From: Candidatus Adlerbacteria bacterium RIFOXYC1_FULL_48_26
Lineage (GTDB): Bacteria > Patescibacteriota > Minisyncoccia > Phycocordibacterales > SBAW01
DNA length: 39,858 nucleotides
Reading direction: 5' to 3'
Assembly (NCBI GenBank): GCA_001773575.1
Contig: MEXB01000002.1
Coordinates: 1 to 39,858, forward strand
Below, one piece after another: positions 18,050 through 27,781 of the stretch. The notes under the pieces are model-generated. The model saw only the letters and a program-made list of their open reading frames with translations. It did no database searches and had not been told where the DNA came from. The translations under genes and the position numbers were made by a program. Numbering within the stretch: position 1 is the stretch's first letter; the number at the start of each line of letters is the position of its first letter.

Positions 18050-18077
18050 TTGACGCCCTACCCTTTTGTGCTATTTT
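18050..18077 (+). promoter_or_regulatory. Promoter of ncRNA element A
   Basis: TTGACG - 16 nt - TATTTT; predicted +1 = 18084, first base of the closing helix. Confidence 0.6.
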
Positions 18078-18083
18078 TGTTGC

Positions 18084-18263
18084 GGGTGCTGGAGGGTTCG
18101 CAGTGGTGCCCATCACTGCCGTATGTGTAGCCGGCTCTCTGCCTCGTCCTTGTCTCTCCCCGAGCAGACCTGGTAGATGAGAGTCTCACATATGCCTCCA
18201 GCACCTTATTCTTCAGAAACGTTCTTTGTTCACCAACCGCCAGTCTCTGGCGGTTTTCCTTTT
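18084..18263 (+). ncRNA. Candidate structured ncRNA (element A), three-way junction plus terminator
   Basis: Closing helix GGTGCTGGAGG/CCTCCAGCACC (18085-18095/18195-18205); hairpin GCAGTG/CACTGC (18100-18105/18114-18119); helix CGTATGTG/CACATATG (18120-18127/18187-18194); GGCTCTC/GAGAGTC (18133-18139/18179-18185); TGCCTCG/CGAGCA (18140-18146/18161-18166); terminator ACCGCCAG TCT CTGGCGGTTTTCCTTTT. Confidence 0.7.
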
Positions 18264-18322
18264 GTGTGGTATCGTATGTGTGCGCCAAGAGTATCCCTAG
18301 AGATACAACCGGAGGGCAGGCA

Positions 18323-18490
18323 ATGTCCATTTCAGAAGGTCGCATCAACTCAAAAGGTTCCAACGGCCACTACTTCCTGCACGGGTCCAGTGCACGGGAG
18401 TCCTGGCTCCACAGCAGCGAGTCCTGGCGGTTCAAGATCGGCGTCGTCGTCGGTATCATCCTGATGGTGGCGATTGTCCGTCAGTTTTAG
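18323..18490 (+). CDS. Small single-TM hypothetical protein
   Basis: 55-aa ORF MSISEGRINSKGSNGHYFLHGSS...FKIGVVVGIILMVAIVRQF; SD GGAGGG; terminator follows. Confidence 0.65.
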   Translation: MSISEGRINSKGSNGHYFLHGSSARESWLHSSESWRFKIGVVVGIILMVAIVRQF

Positions 18491-18507
18491 ATGAAGTGCG
18501 TTTTCAA

Positions 18508-18546
18508 CAAAAAAGCCGCCCCATTTCTGGGACGGCTTTTCTTTTT
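18508..18546. terminator. Terminator between convergent genes
   Basis: AAAAAAGCCGCCCCATTTCTGGGACGGCTTTTCTTTTT. Confidence 0.7.
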
Positions 18547-18550
18547 ATAG

Positions 18551-18991
18551 TTACTTACCAGCAGAGGCTAGAAGTTTTGCACTCTGAGTGTTACCCCAGC
18601 ATGGCTTGGACGAATTCCAAGGGGTAGTTCCTTCTCTTTCATATAGGTAGCGAGCGTACTCCATATTCCCTTCAAGAGAATATATGTCTATACCGAGCTT
18701 CTCTGAGGCACCCAAGTGGTAGTCCTCATTGACCTGCATAACGCCGACATCGCGGTCGTTTAGCTTGCCACGGTACACTTCGCCGTTTTTATTGAACTGG
18801 CGGAAGTGAGATTCACACTTCGCAATATCCACCATCACGGGGATATCGTAGAAGTATTCAGCGACCTGGTCGCGGATGGTTTGCGCCTGCGGTGCAATAC
18901 CCAACGTCGGTACGACTGAAGGGGTAGTTGAGGCAGGTGTTGCGCCTAGTGCTGACGAAAGCGCCAGAGCGAGGCCAAGAGCGAAAGGCAT
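18551..18991 (-). CDS. Secreted lysozyme/lytic transglycosylase-like protein
   Basis: Signal peptide; AKCESHFRQFNKNGEVYRGKLNDRDVGVMQVNEDYH resembles an SLT catalytic segment. Confidence 0.75.
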   Translation of the reverse strand: MPFALGLALALSSALGATPASTTPSVVPTLGIAPQAQTIRDQVAEYFYDIPVMVDIAKCESHFRQFNKNGEVYRGKLNDRDVGVMQVNEDYHLGASEKLGIDIYSLEGNMEYARYLYEREGTTPWNSSKPCWGNTQSAKLLASAGK

Positions 18992-19183
18992 GAGTAAATT
19001 TGCATACTAACTGATAGCTATTTAGGAACGAAAAAGGCCGGCTCGACTGCCGACTTAAGGAATATGGTGCCGGTTTTGAAGAGGCCGGTCAACGCTCGAG
19101 CTTGACAAGCCCATCTGTATACCCTTATCTCCAAAAAACCCTTATTTTACAAGGTATTTTGAATAGGCACTTTGGCCCAATTA

Positions 19184-19786
19184 TTAAAGCCAGGGAATTT
19201 CGTACTGGTCAAACTCTGGGAGCAGTTTTTTGTCGTATAGGAGGCGGGAGATGACTTCTGCATGGCTTTTTGCCCCCGTTAAAGCGTTATGAGGCTTTGG
19301 TTCCTCTGGAATTCCGCAGTAATTAAGCACTGCATCGAGGTTGAGCTTGGAGTGGTGCTTCTCTGGGTCCGTTGGGGGAGTCAGTCCCCTCTTTATCATG
19401 TGCATATAGCACAGGGTGTGGGTGTCTATAGTGCGGTGGGCAAACGGCCATTCTGTATGGCCAGCACGCTCTGCTCCTGCTGCCAGAAAATCCCTGTCAT
19501 AGGAGACGTTCTGCCCTGCCAAGGTTCGCTCCTCAAGCGTCTGTGCCCAATCCTTAAATTTGTGGACCAAATCGGCCTCAGACTGCTTCGCAGGGTCAGT
19601 TGCCTGTTCCCTACTAAAGCCGTTTACCTCCAAAGCCTCCTCTTCAATATGGGCACCGTCCCAGGCACGGCACTCCTCATAAAACTGGTTCTCTGGGTGG
19701 GCCAAGTCCAAGGCCCCCACGCTCAAAATCGAGTTTTTCTTGGCATCCAGGCCGCTTCCCTCCACGTCTACGATAAGCATTGCCAT
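19184..19786 (-). CDS. DnaQ-like 3'-5' exonuclease
   Basis: LIVDVEGSGLD (ExoI), NVSYDRDFLAAGAERAG (ExoII), HNALTGAKSHAEV (ExoIII). Confidence 0.85.
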   Translation of the reverse strand: MAMLIVDVEGSGLDAKKNSILSVGALDLAHPENQFYEECRAWDGAHIEEEALEVNGFSREQATDPAKQSEADLVHKFKDWAQTLEERTLAGQNVSYDRDFLAAGAERAGHTEWPFAHRTIDTHTLCYMHMIKRGLTPPTDPEKHHSKLNLDAVLNYCGIPEEPKPHNALTGAKSHAEVISRLLYDKKLLPEFDQYEIPWL

Positions 19787-19818
19787 AGTTTAACCTATCT
19801 GGTACTATCTTTCTACAT

Positions 19819-20094
19819 ATGGCATCAAAGAAAGCGGGCGGTACAGCGAAAAACCTAAACGACTCAAATGCAAAATATTTGGGCGTTAAGCTCTATGCTG
19901 GTCAACCAGCAAAGGTTGGCGACATTATCGTACGTCAGCGTGGCACAGCTATGATGCCAGGCAAGAACGTAGGTCTTGGTAAAGACCACACTCTCTTCGC
20001 ACTCATCAACGGCGTTGTCGGTTTCCGCAATGTCCGCAAGACAAACTTCAACGGCAAAAAGACCGTTCGCTCAGCGGTAGACGTTATCGCGTAA
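19819..20094 (+). CDS. rpmA: 50S ribosomal protein L27
   Basis: [48 protein letters not shown]. Confidence 0.95.
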   Translation: MASKKAGGTAKNLNDSNAKYLGVKLYAGQPAKVGDIIVRQRGTAMMPGKNVGLGKDHTLFALINGVVGFRNVRKTNFNGKKTVRSAVDVIA

Positions 20095-20527
20095 ATCTCC
20101 AAGAAATATAGACTGACAATGGCACGAGAAGTGCCATTTGTGCTATTGGGCTAATACCCACTCCTAACCATATCGGCATCGCCGCAGTGTATGCCCACTT
20201 ATGTAGAGCCATCGCTTTATATTCAACCAGAAGCGCAATAACAAACCCTCCAATTCCAAGTGCGGCGTACTGCCGCGCTCGCCAAGGTCCGACCTTGTCA
20301 GAACATAAAAATACAAAAGCCGTAATCAGAAGGGTGTAGAGAACATCACCAGAGGTGGCCCAGAGAATAAGAGGGAGGCCACTCCCCAACTGCTCGTACC
20401 CAGTGTAGAGAGGTACGTGCGAGTACTCCCATAGTGCATGTAACGCAAAAGAGACAACAACAAGCACCGCTAAAAAATTAGTGTATCTGCGCATCGAGTT
20501 TCTTCTCGATAGAATCCAGGCGAGCAA
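20084..20527 (-). CDS. Polytopic membrane protein, unknown
   Basis: 147-aa hydrophobic ORF; start likely internal because it overlaps the upstream gene. Confidence 0.6.
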   Translation of the reverse strand: MLAWILSRRNSMRRYTNFLAVLVVVSFALHALWEYSHVPLYTGYEQLGSGLPLILWATSGDVLYTLLITAFVFLCSDKVGPWRARQYAALGIGGFVIALLVEYKAMALHKWAYTAAMPIWLGVGISPIAQMALLVPLSVYISWRFTR

Positions 20528-20861
20528 TTAATATCTTGAGGTCTACCGTTTCTGCGCGAAGTTCTGCCTCTGTTTTTTCAACAATTTTCTTCTCGTGCTT
20601 GATACCCGAAAGGATAATGCTGTCGCCAATAAAGAACGACACGAAGAGTCCTGTTGGGAGCATTATCAACGCCCCAAGAAGCAGTGACGAGACGCCATGG
20701 AGCGAAGGGTAGTATTCTGCCGTTTCCCATACGCCCTTCCAAAAGAGAACGATGCCTACACCGCCAATAAACGAATATACGAGAGGGTGATGGCTTAAAC
20801 GTCCTCGAACCTTATCTTCCAACTTGTCGAAAAAGTGATTGATTTTTTGATACACAGTCAT
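20478..20861 (-). CDS. Hypothetical membrane protein with C-terminal coiled coil
   Basis: Two TM segments, then [31 protein letters not shown]. Confidence 0.7.
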   Translation of the reverse strand: MTVYQKINHFFDKLEDKVRGRLSHHPLVYSFIGGVGIVLFWKGVWETAEYYPSLHGVSSLLLGALIMLPTGLFVSFFIGDSIILSGIKHEKKIVEKTEAELRAETVDLKILIARLDSIEKKLDAQIH

Positions 20862-20878
20862 AGATATCTCTACTATAC

Positions 20879-21325
20879 CTATATTCCCGCCGTAATGATG
20901 AGGGTCATTTCCACACCCACGTTCTTACCCGCAACCTTAAACTTGTGTTCCCCTGTAGTTTTTATAGCACCGCCAAGCTCAATAGAATCCTCTGAGATCT
21001 GGAGTGCGTGCTGGCCCAGAATAGCCTTTGCAATATCTTTTTCAGTAATCCCCTTAAACAGACCGCCCTTTTCTGTAGCCTTTGCTGTAATTGAAATAGT
21101 TTTGCCCTTCAATGAAGAAACTTTTTTATCTACCACCTCATCCTCTTTTCTCTGAGCTTCTGCGGCTGCTTCGTTCTGTGCCTCTATCTGTTTTACCTTT
21201 TCATCGGTAGCTGGCTCTGCAAATTTATTTTTGAATAGAAAGTTAACCGCGTACCCATCGGCTACGTTCTTAATCTCATGTCGTCTTCCAACGCCACGTA
21301 CATCTTTAGTCAGGATTACTTTCAT
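20879..21325 (-). CDS. rplI: 50S ribosomal protein L9
   Basis: [37 protein letters not shown]-terminus. Confidence 0.95.
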   Translation of the reverse strand: MKVILTKDVRGVGRRHEIKNVADGYAVNFLFKNKFAEPATDEKVKQIEAQNEAAAEAQRKEDEVVDKKVSSLKGKTISITAKATEKGGLFKGITEKDIAKAILGQHALQISEDSIELGGAIKTTGEHKFKVAGKNVGVEMTLIITAGI

Positions 21326-21326
21326 G

Positions 21327-22538
21327 TTAGTTCGAGAGGTACAGTACCGCTGCGTTTAACTGTGCATCGTTTCCGGCTTGGATAGCTGCGCGTGTTGTTG
21401 TTGCGAGAATATCAGGTTGTAGGCCACCATCTGAGATCGAGTTGCCATTTGGGGTTAGCCAGCGGGCGATAGTGACTTTGAGCTGCGCACCACCACCGAG
21501 GTCCATCAATTCCTGCACAGAACCTTTACCGAAGGTGCGTGTTCCAACTAGTTTTGCAACATGGTGCTGCTGGAGTGCGCCCGCGAGGATTTCTGATGCC
21601 GAGGCAGAACCCTGGTCTACCAACACTGCCATCTTAAAGTTCTTGTTACCCGCAAAGACGTTATAGCCGAGGCTGCGGTGTGAGACATTTTCGCGGGTGC
21701 CCTTAAAGTCTTCCGTAACGATCACCTCCCCTGTTGGCAAGAAGTAGCTTGCCATCTGGACAGCCGCATCGAGGTAGCCGCCTGGGTCGCCACGCAAGTC
21801 GAGGATAAGTTTTGTATTACCAGATTGTATAAACTGTCGAAGCGCGTCGCGGAAAAGATTAACTGAGTTTTCTGAGAAGCTATAGAGAGTGATTTTGAAT
21901 ATGCCGCCATTCATCTTCTCTGTTTCGATGATAGGGATATTGATAGTCTGGCGCGTAAGGTTAACCGTAAATGGCTTACCTGTGCCACGTACAAGTGTTA
22001 GAGAGACTGGGGTACCAACAGGCCCGCGGATTGTTTTTACTGCTTGGTCCGATGTCATCATTTCTGATGATGTTGCGCCGATAGCAACGATAATGTCGCC
22101 AGTTTGGATATCGGCCGCTGCCGCAGGAGTCCCCTTAAGCGGTGAGACGGCAACAAGCTGGCCCTTAGCATTGTTGTCGATCTGCAAACCAATGCCACCG
22201 AAGGAGCCGCTTATGTCTTGTTGAAATATTTCAGCATCGGATGGAGGGAAGAACACTGTGTATGGGTCGCCAAAGCTTGCTGTAAGCCCTGCAATTGCTC
22301 CATAGAGCTGCTCTTGTTCCGTGGGAAGTGAGCTTGATGCGTGGGTAACAATAAAATTCTGGTTGAGAAGCTGGTACGCTGCCCAAAACTGGGCCATGTC
22401 TACATCGCTAGGTTGCACGCCTGTTACAGCACGAGTAACTGCCGCCGACACACTCTGCTGATGCATTACCGTTCCGAGATAGAACGCTGCCATCAACGCC
22501 ACCACCGCTCCCGCTGCCTTCCATTTCTGTCTCGTCAT
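21327..22538 (-). CDS. ctpA: Carboxy-terminal processing peptidase (S41, PDZ)
   Basis: [74 protein letters not shown]. Start [10 protein letters not shown] at 22538. Confidence 0.94.
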   Translation of the reverse strand: MTRQKWKAAGAVVALMAAFYLGTVMHQQSVSAAVTRAVTGVQPSDVDMAQFWAAYQLLNQNFIVTHASSSLPTEQEQLYGAIAGLTASFGDPYTVFFPPSDAEIFQQDISGSFGGIGLQIDNNAKGQLVAVSPLKGTPAAAADIQTGDIIVAIGATSSEMMTSDQAVKTIRGPVGTPVSLTLVRGTGKPFTVNLTRQTINIPIIETEKMNGGIFKITLYSFSENSVNLFRDALRQFIQSGNTKLILDLRGDPGGYLDAAVQMASYFLPTGEVIVTEDFKGTRENVSHRSLGYNVFAGNKNFKMAVLVDQGSASASEILAGALQQHHVAKLVGTRTFGKGSVQELMDLGGGAQLKVTIARWLTPNGNSISDGGLQPDILATTTRAAIQAGNDAQLNAAVLYLSN

Positions 22539-22590
22539 ATATTGCTCAGTATAACATAATCGTAAAAAATTTCGGTGATATAATTTATTC

Positions 22591-23502
22591 ATGATCACGC
22601 GATACGTGCAGAGAAATCTCACGTGGATAGACTGCCTTTCTCCTACCGCGGCTGAGGTTCGCAGTTTAATGCACGAGTTCGATATTGACCCGCTTATTGC
22701 GGAAGAGCTTCTCCTCCCCTCTTACAAACCCAAAGTAGAGAAACTTGGCGACCTTATTTACATCATCTTGCACTTCCCCACCCTCCGTAATGGTCGCCAG
22801 ACGCCTGAGCAGGAAATAGACTTTATTATCGGAAAACACTTCCTTATAACGACACGGTACGAAAACATTGACCCCTTCCACACCTTTGCAAAGATATTTG
22901 AAGTGGAAGCGCTTCTAAAAAAAGAAGCACACGCTACACATGGCGGGCATTTATTTGTCGCACTGGTCCGAAACTTATACCAAGCAATAGAAAACGGCTG
23001 CACCACCATGCACCGCCGTCTTCGCGACATTGAGGAGCGTATTTTTAGCGGAGACGAACGTCGCATGGTCGCGGGACTTTCCCAAGTAGGCCGCTCCATC
23101 CACGATTTCCGTCAATCAATGGCTCCTCATGAGGAAATGCTCAAGTCCTTTGAACCTGTTGGCACGAAAACCTTCGGCTCAGAATTTGCATATTATGTTC
23201 GTGACCTTGAAGGCGCATATGAACGCATAGACAGGACTCTCGATAACCTCCACGGTTCGCTTACTGAACTCCGCGAGACTAACAACTCTCTCCTTTCGAC
23301 AAAACAAAATGAAATTATGAAAACCTTTACGGTTATGGCCTTTATCTTCCTTCCACTCTCCTTCATTGCCGGTCTTTTTGGTATGAACACGCGAAATAAC
23401 CCCATCGTTGGAACTGCCCATGACTTTTGGATTATCGTTGGTATTATGACAGTCCTTGCCTGTTGTTTCTTCATTTATTTCAGACGCAAGGATTGGCTCT
23501 AA
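22591..23502 (+). CDS. corA: CorA-like magnesium/cobalt transporter
   Basis: Two C-terminal TMs with the GMN motif (IAGLFGMNTRNNP). Confidence 0.94.
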   Translation: MITRYVQRNLTWIDCLSPTAAEVRSLMHEFDIDPLIAEELLLPSYKPKVEKLGDLIYIILHFPTLRNGRQTPEQEIDFIIGKHFLITTRYENIDPFHTFAKIFEVEALLKKEAHATHGGHLFVALVRNLYQAIENGCTTMHRRLRDIEERIFSGDERRMVAGLSQVGRSIHDFRQSMAPHEEMLKSFEPVGTKTFGSEFAYYVRDLEGAYERIDRTLDNLHGSLTELRETNNSLLSTKQNEIMKTFTVMAFIFLPLSFIAGLFGMNTRNNPIVGTAHDFWIIVGIMTVLACCFFIYFRRKDWL

Positions 23503-23508
23503 ATACCT

Positions 23509-24948
23509 ATGTTTTCATTTTTCAAACGAGCTGCAGTGCAAAAAGACCTGCCGCCGCTCACATTCCATAACACCCTTTCGGGTACCAAAGAAGAATTTCG
23601 TCCGCTCAACCATACGGTGCGGATGTATAACTGTGGCCCAACTCCCTACGACGAACAGCATATCGGCAACATGGTGCCTGCCCTGCTCGGCAACCTCCTT
23701 AGACGCTCTCTTGAGACGTGGGGCTATCCAGTAAACCAAGTAACTAACATCACTGACTTCGGGCACCTCTCTGGCGACAATGATGGAAATGCTGACTTGG
23801 GCGAAGACCGCATGAGCCGTGGGTTGAAGCGCGAAGGATGGGACTTCACCATGGAAAATATGCGTAAGTTGGCAGAGAAATATACTGAAATATTTCTGCA
23901 CGACATCGCAAGCTTGGGCGTGCCTACCAATAAAATTAAATTTCCCCGCGCGAGCGACTATATAAAAGAAGAAATCGCTCTTGTGAGAGCGCTTGAGGAG
24001 AAAGGTTACGCCTATGTTATTTCAGATGGCGTATATTTTGATACAAAAAAGTTTATAGGGTACGGGAAGCTTGGCGGCCTCGCAGATTCAGGCCCCACTG
24101 AGGCGCGCATTGAAGGAAACAGCGAAAAGAAAAACCCACGCGACTTTGCCTTGTGGAAATTTGCCGAAGGAGAGAAAAAACTTGGGTGGGAATCTCCTTG
24201 GGGTAAGGGCTTCCCGGGCTGGCATATAGAATGCACCGCGATGATCTTTGCGTTGCTTGGAAAACAGATAGACATCCATACCGGGGGCATCGAGCATATC
24301 CCTGTGCATCACAACAACGAGATAGCGCAGGCCGAGGCAGTTACTGGCAAGCAATACGTCCGATACTGGCTACATAACGCGCACATCACCATCGAAGGAA
24401 AAAAGATTTCGAAGTCTCTTGGCAATACTGTGTACTTGCACAATATAGTCGATAAAGGCCTTAACCCACTCGCACTCCGTTACTGGTTTATGACTGGCCA
24501 CTACCGCACACCAATGAACTTTACCTGGGATGCACTTGAAGGTGCCGACGCTGCACTTTCCCGCCTTACACGTGCGTATTTGGAAATGAAAGAAGGTAAA
24601 GCTGATGAAGTATTCTTACAGAAGTTTTATACATGCATCGCAAATGACTTGGGCACAGCGCAAGCACTCGCACTTGTATGGGAAAATCTTTCTACGCTTA
24701 ACAAGGCAACTCTGCGCCAAGCTGACAGAATTCTCGGACTAGGGTTTGCTGATGCTCGCCCACCACAGAAACTTACAGTGCTGAAACAGGAGGATCTTCC
24801 TGAAGAAATAAAAGAACTTGTAGAGGAACGCGAAGAAGCTCGCAGTACCCGCGACTTCAGTAAGTCCGACCATCTCCGTGGCCGCCTTGAAGAGCTCGGC
24901 TTTACCGTTACCGACAGCGCCGAGGGCCAAAAAATCACTAAGAAATAA
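23509..24948 (+). CDS. cysS: Cysteinyl-tRNA synthetase
   Basis: YNCGPTPYDEQHIGNM, GWHIECTAM, KISKSLGN. Confidence 0.94.
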   Translation: MFSFFKRAAVQKDLPPLTFHNTLSGTKEEFRPLNHTVRMYNCGPTPYDEQHIGNMVPALLGNLLRRSLETWGYPVNQVTNITDFGHLSGDNDGNADLGEDRMSRGLKREGWDFTMENMRKLAEKYTEIFLHDIASLGVPTNKIKFPRASDYIKEEIALVRALEEKGYAYVISDGVYFDTKKFIGYGKLGGLADSGPTEARIEGNSEKKNPRDFALWKFAEGEKKLGWESPWGKGFPGWHIECTAMIFALLGKQIDIHTGGIEHIPVHHNNEIAQAEAVTGKQYVRYWLHNAHITIEGKKISKSLGNTVYLHNIVDKGLNPLALRYWFMTGHYRTPMNFTWDALEGADAALSRLTRAYLEMKEGKADEVFLQKFYTCIANDLGTAQALALVWENLSTLNKATLRQADRILGLGFADARPPQKLTVLKQEDLPEEIKELVEEREEARSTRDFSKSDHLRGRLEELGFTVTDSAEGQKITKK

Positions 24949-24972
24949 AGGGATTCTCATCCCCTTTTTATC
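24949..24972 (+). terminator. Terminator after cysS
   Basis: AAAGGGATTCTCATCCCCTTTTTA. Confidence 0.6.
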
Positions 24973-25022
24973 CCCGCATTATCCATTTTTGATACTTGGA
25001 GAAACAAGGGTAGTCTATAGGT

Positions 25023-26402
25023 GTGGTTAAGAAAGATACAAAGTTCCGGATCCCCCCTCAATCGGGTGAAGCTGAGAAGGCTCTTCTTGGTGCCTTGATG
25101 ATACGCCCAGAGGGTATGGCTGAAAGTTCTGAAGTGCTTTCTTCTGAAGACGCATTTTATAGTGAGAAGCATCGCATTATTTACCGTGCAATGCTTTCGC
25201 TCTTTCAAAAGAATGAACCTATCGATATTGAAAGTGTTCGCGGACGACTCTCCGATGACAAAGGCCTTGAAGGTATTGGTGGCGTCTCCTATCTTGCTGA
25301 ACTTGTCAGTGAAGTGCCAGCCGCAAGCAATGCAAAGCACTATGCCGAACAGGTGCAGAAAAAGTTTATGCTCCGCAACCTTATTGATGCTGGAGAATAT
25401 GTAGCAGAACTTGGTTTTGATGAAAGTGGCGACATAGACGAAACACTCGACAAGGCAGAAAAGAAAATCTACCAAGTTACTGAAAGCCCCTCTCTTACTA
25501 AATTTACAGCTCTTAAAGAAACACTTGCTAAGGCGTGGGAGAACTTCGAACGTCTCCAGGACAATAAGGGTGAACTACGCGGCGTACGTACTGGCTTTAA
25601 AGAACTGGACAATATGCTCGCAGGTTTCCAAAAATCTGACCTTATCATTCTCGCCGCCCGCCCTTCCGTTGGTAAGACGAGCTTGGCACTCGACATTGCT
25701 CGCCAAAGCGCCATCCAGCACGGCACTACTGTTGGCTTCTTCTCGCTGGAAATGAGCGCACAGCAGCTTGTAGACAGAATGGTGGCCGCAGAGGCACGTG
25801 TTAACTCATGGAACTTGCGCACAGGACGCATTACCGACCAAGAAGACTTTGACCGTATCCGCGAAGCGTACGACCGCCTTTCTCGCGCTCCTATCTTTAT
25901 CGACGACCAACCAGGCAACAACATTTTGAAAATGCGCTCTGTTGCTCGCCGTCTCAAGAAAGAGCAGGGTCTCGACTTGATAGTCGTGGACTACTTGCAA
26001 CTTTTGGCCCCCACAACAACCCGTGCCTCTGACTCTATGGTGCAGCAGGTCACAGAAATTTCTCGCTCACTTAAAAACTTGGCGCGTGAACTTGATGTGC
26101 CTGTTATTGCTCTCTCGCAGCTTTCTCGCGCCGTGGAACAACGCGGCGGCAAGCCTCGCCTCTCCGACCTCCGCGACTCTGGTTCTATTGAACAGGATGC
26201 CGACGTGGTTATGTTTATCCATCGTGATGATAAACAGAATAAAGAAAGTGAGCGTCCAAATATTGCTGAAATCTTGATTGAAAAGCACCGTAACGGCCCG
26301 GTGGGTATGGTGGAACTATACTTCGACGACAAGCGCACAAGCTTCCAGACCCTCGAAAAGACGGACTTTGGTGTGTTCTCTGCAAACAGCACAGATTTCT
26401 AA
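25023..26402 (+). CDS. dnaB: Replicative DNA helicase
   Basis: PPQSGEAEKALLGALM, LIILAARPSVGKTSLALDIARQSA, DLIVVDYLQLL. GTG start with TTGATA-16-TAGTCT-6. Confidence 0.95.
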   Translation: MVKKDTKFRIPPQSGEAEKALLGALMIRPEGMAESSEVLSSEDAFYSEKHRIIYRAMLSLFQKNEPIDIESVRGRLSDDKGLEGIGGVSYLAELVSEVPAASNAKHYAEQVQKKFMLRNLIDAGEYVAELGFDESGDIDETLDKAEKKIYQVTESPSLTKFTALKETLAKAWENFERLQDNKGELRGVRTGFKELDNMLAGFQKSDLIILAARPSVGKTSLALDIARQSAIQHGTTVGFFSLEMSAQQLVDRMVAAEARVNSWNLRTGRITDQEDFDRIREAYDRLSRAPIFIDDQPGNNILKMRSVARRLKKEQGLDLIVVDYLQLLAPTTTRASDSMVQQVTEISRSLKNLARELDVPVIALSQLSRAVEQRGGKPRLSDLRDSGSIEQDADVVMFIHRDDKQNKESERPNIAEILIEKHRNGPVGMVELYFDDKRTSFQTLEKTDFGVFSANSTDF

Positions 26403-26405
26403 TAT

Positions 26406-27056
26406 ATGAATCCGATTGAGCGGCTTACAGATTTATTTAAAGAATTTCCTGGCATCGGTCCACGCCAAGCACGACGCTTTGTGCAATTTCTACTTTCGCA
26501 GCAACCAGGCTTCCGAGGCGATCTTTCCGAGGCAATAAAACATTTAGGTACTGAAACTGCACAGTGCAAATCGTGCCTGCGCTGGTACGCAAAAGGCTCT
26601 GAACATAACGGGCTGTGTTCTATCTGCGGAAGCTCGTCACGCGACAAATCCATCCTCTTCCTTGTTGAAAAGGATGCCGATATTGAGAATATTGAACAGA
26701 GCGGTTTCCGCGGCCTGTACTTCGTCTTAGGCGGAACTATCCCCCTTGCCTCTGAAGCCCCTGAAAAGCACGTACGCCTGCGGGAGATGCTTAAACGTGT
26801 GGAAGCCGATGCAGCTAAACTCCAGCTCACTGAGGTCATTGTGGGCCTTTCTGCGACCACTGAGGGCGACCATACCCGCCTTATCATCCAGGAAAAACTT
26901 CGCCCTATTTCTGAAGGTCTAAACCCCGTAAAAGGCTCTGAGCCTCACGGGGCAAGCTTTAAAATTTCCTCTCTCGGCCGCGGCCTCTCAACTGGTTCAG
27001 AGCTCGAATATGCCGACCCAGACACTATCGCCAGTGCCCTCTCTTCTCGTCAGTAA
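26406..27056 (+). CDS. recR: Recombination protein RecR
   Basis: EFPGIGPRQARRFVQFLL, zinc-finger-like CKSCLRWY...CSICG, Toprim segment. Confidence 0.92.
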   Translation: MNPIERLTDLFKEFPGIGPRQARRFVQFLLSQQPGFRGDLSEAIKHLGTETAQCKSCLRWYAKGSEHNGLCSICGSSSRDKSILFLVEKDADIENIEQSGFRGLYFVLGGTIPLASEAPEKHVRLREMLKRVEADAAKLQLTEVIVGLSATTEGDHTRLIIQEKLRPISEGLNPVKGSEPHGASFKISSLGRGLSTGSELEYADPDTIASALSSRQ

Positions 27057-27072
27057 TCCACACGTGTCGTTA

Positions 27073-27101
27073 TTGACATATTCGTTTATACGGGGTATAA
27101 A
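27073..27101 (+). promoter_or_regulatory. Promoter of ORF 27135
   Basis: TTGACA - 17 nt - TATAAA. Confidence 0.75.
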
Positions 27102-27134
27102 AAATATCGGAAACAACGTACAAAGGGAGGCACT

Positions 27135-27311
27135 ATGTCTGACAAAAAGAGTTCGAAGCCTTCGGCACCAACCACCGATTCGCAAAAGCGGACCTCGCTT
27201 GAAGTTGTCGCAAGAATTCTCGCCAACAGCGCCAACCCTCACGACTCGACCGTTGGGAACCCCGACAAGAGCCTCTACGGAAACAGCGACTACAAGCGCG
27301 GAATCCACTAG
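27135..27311 (+). CDS. Small hydrophilic orphan protein (58 aa)
   Basis: GGGAGG SD; MSDKKSSKPSAPTTDSQKRTSLEVVARILANSANPHDSTVGNPDKSLYGNSDYKRGIH; terminator 3'. Confidence 0.65.
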   Translation: MSDKKSSKPSAPTTDSQKRTSLEVVARILANSANPHDSTVGNPDKSLYGNSDYKRGIH

Positions 27312-27330
27312 TCCCCTGTCGGGACAAATC

Positions 27331-27366
27331 AAAAGACCACCCCTTGGGAGTGGTCTTTCTTTTTAT
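27331..27366 (+). terminator. Rho-independent terminator (near-identical to 27782..27818)
   Basis: AAAAGACCACCCCTTGGGAGTGGTCTTTCTTTTTAT. Confidence 0.85.
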
Positions 27367-27395
27367 TTGACAAAGTAGTTTATTTAAGGTAAAAA
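27367..27395 (+). promoter_or_regulatory. Promoter of ORF 27430, abutting the preceding terminator
   Basis: TTGACA - 17 nt - TAAAAA. Confidence 0.65.
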
Positions 27396-27429
27396 AATTA
27401 CGGACTATGTAGCACAACGGGAGAGAGCA

Positions 27430-27771
27430 ATGAATCTTAACGGAACTAGCGTCAGGTTGGCGCAGTTAGCTGAGCAAGCCCTCACGAAGGGCATGACGCG
27501 GGATTGGCGCATCACCCGCGTAGAACTCCGGCAAACGGAAGGCGGTCATTACGACACGATACCGTTCGACTGGGAGATGGAGAGCGTGTACGACAAGAAG
27601 CTCACCGGCACGGTGTATCTGTGCGAAGGGGGTCTGTACATTATCCACACAGAAACCACCCTCTTCGCGAATATCGGAATTCTCGAACCGGATCCCGTCC
27701 AGCGGGCTCAGGAGCGGGAGCGGAGAAAGAGTTGGCTGTACGACAAGTCGGCCGCACGCAGCTCTCACTGA
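27430..27771 (+). CDS. Hypothetical soluble orphan protein
   Basis: 113-aa ORF with promoter, SD-like GGGAGAG and terminator. Confidence 0.7.
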   Translation: MNLNGTSVRLAQLAEQALTKGMTRDWRITRVELRQTEGGHYDTIPFDWEMESVYDKKLTGTVYLCEGGLYIIHTETTLFANIGILEPDPVQRAQERERRKSWLYDKSAARSSH

Positions 27772-27781
27772 GAGCCAGAAC

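Noticed and set aside
18058-18363. Minus-strand ORF across ncRNA element A
   Set aside because: Composition (GETRTRQRAGYTYGSDGHHCEPSSTRNK) is not protein-like, and it crosses a promoter, the structured region, a terminator and the start of ORF 18323.
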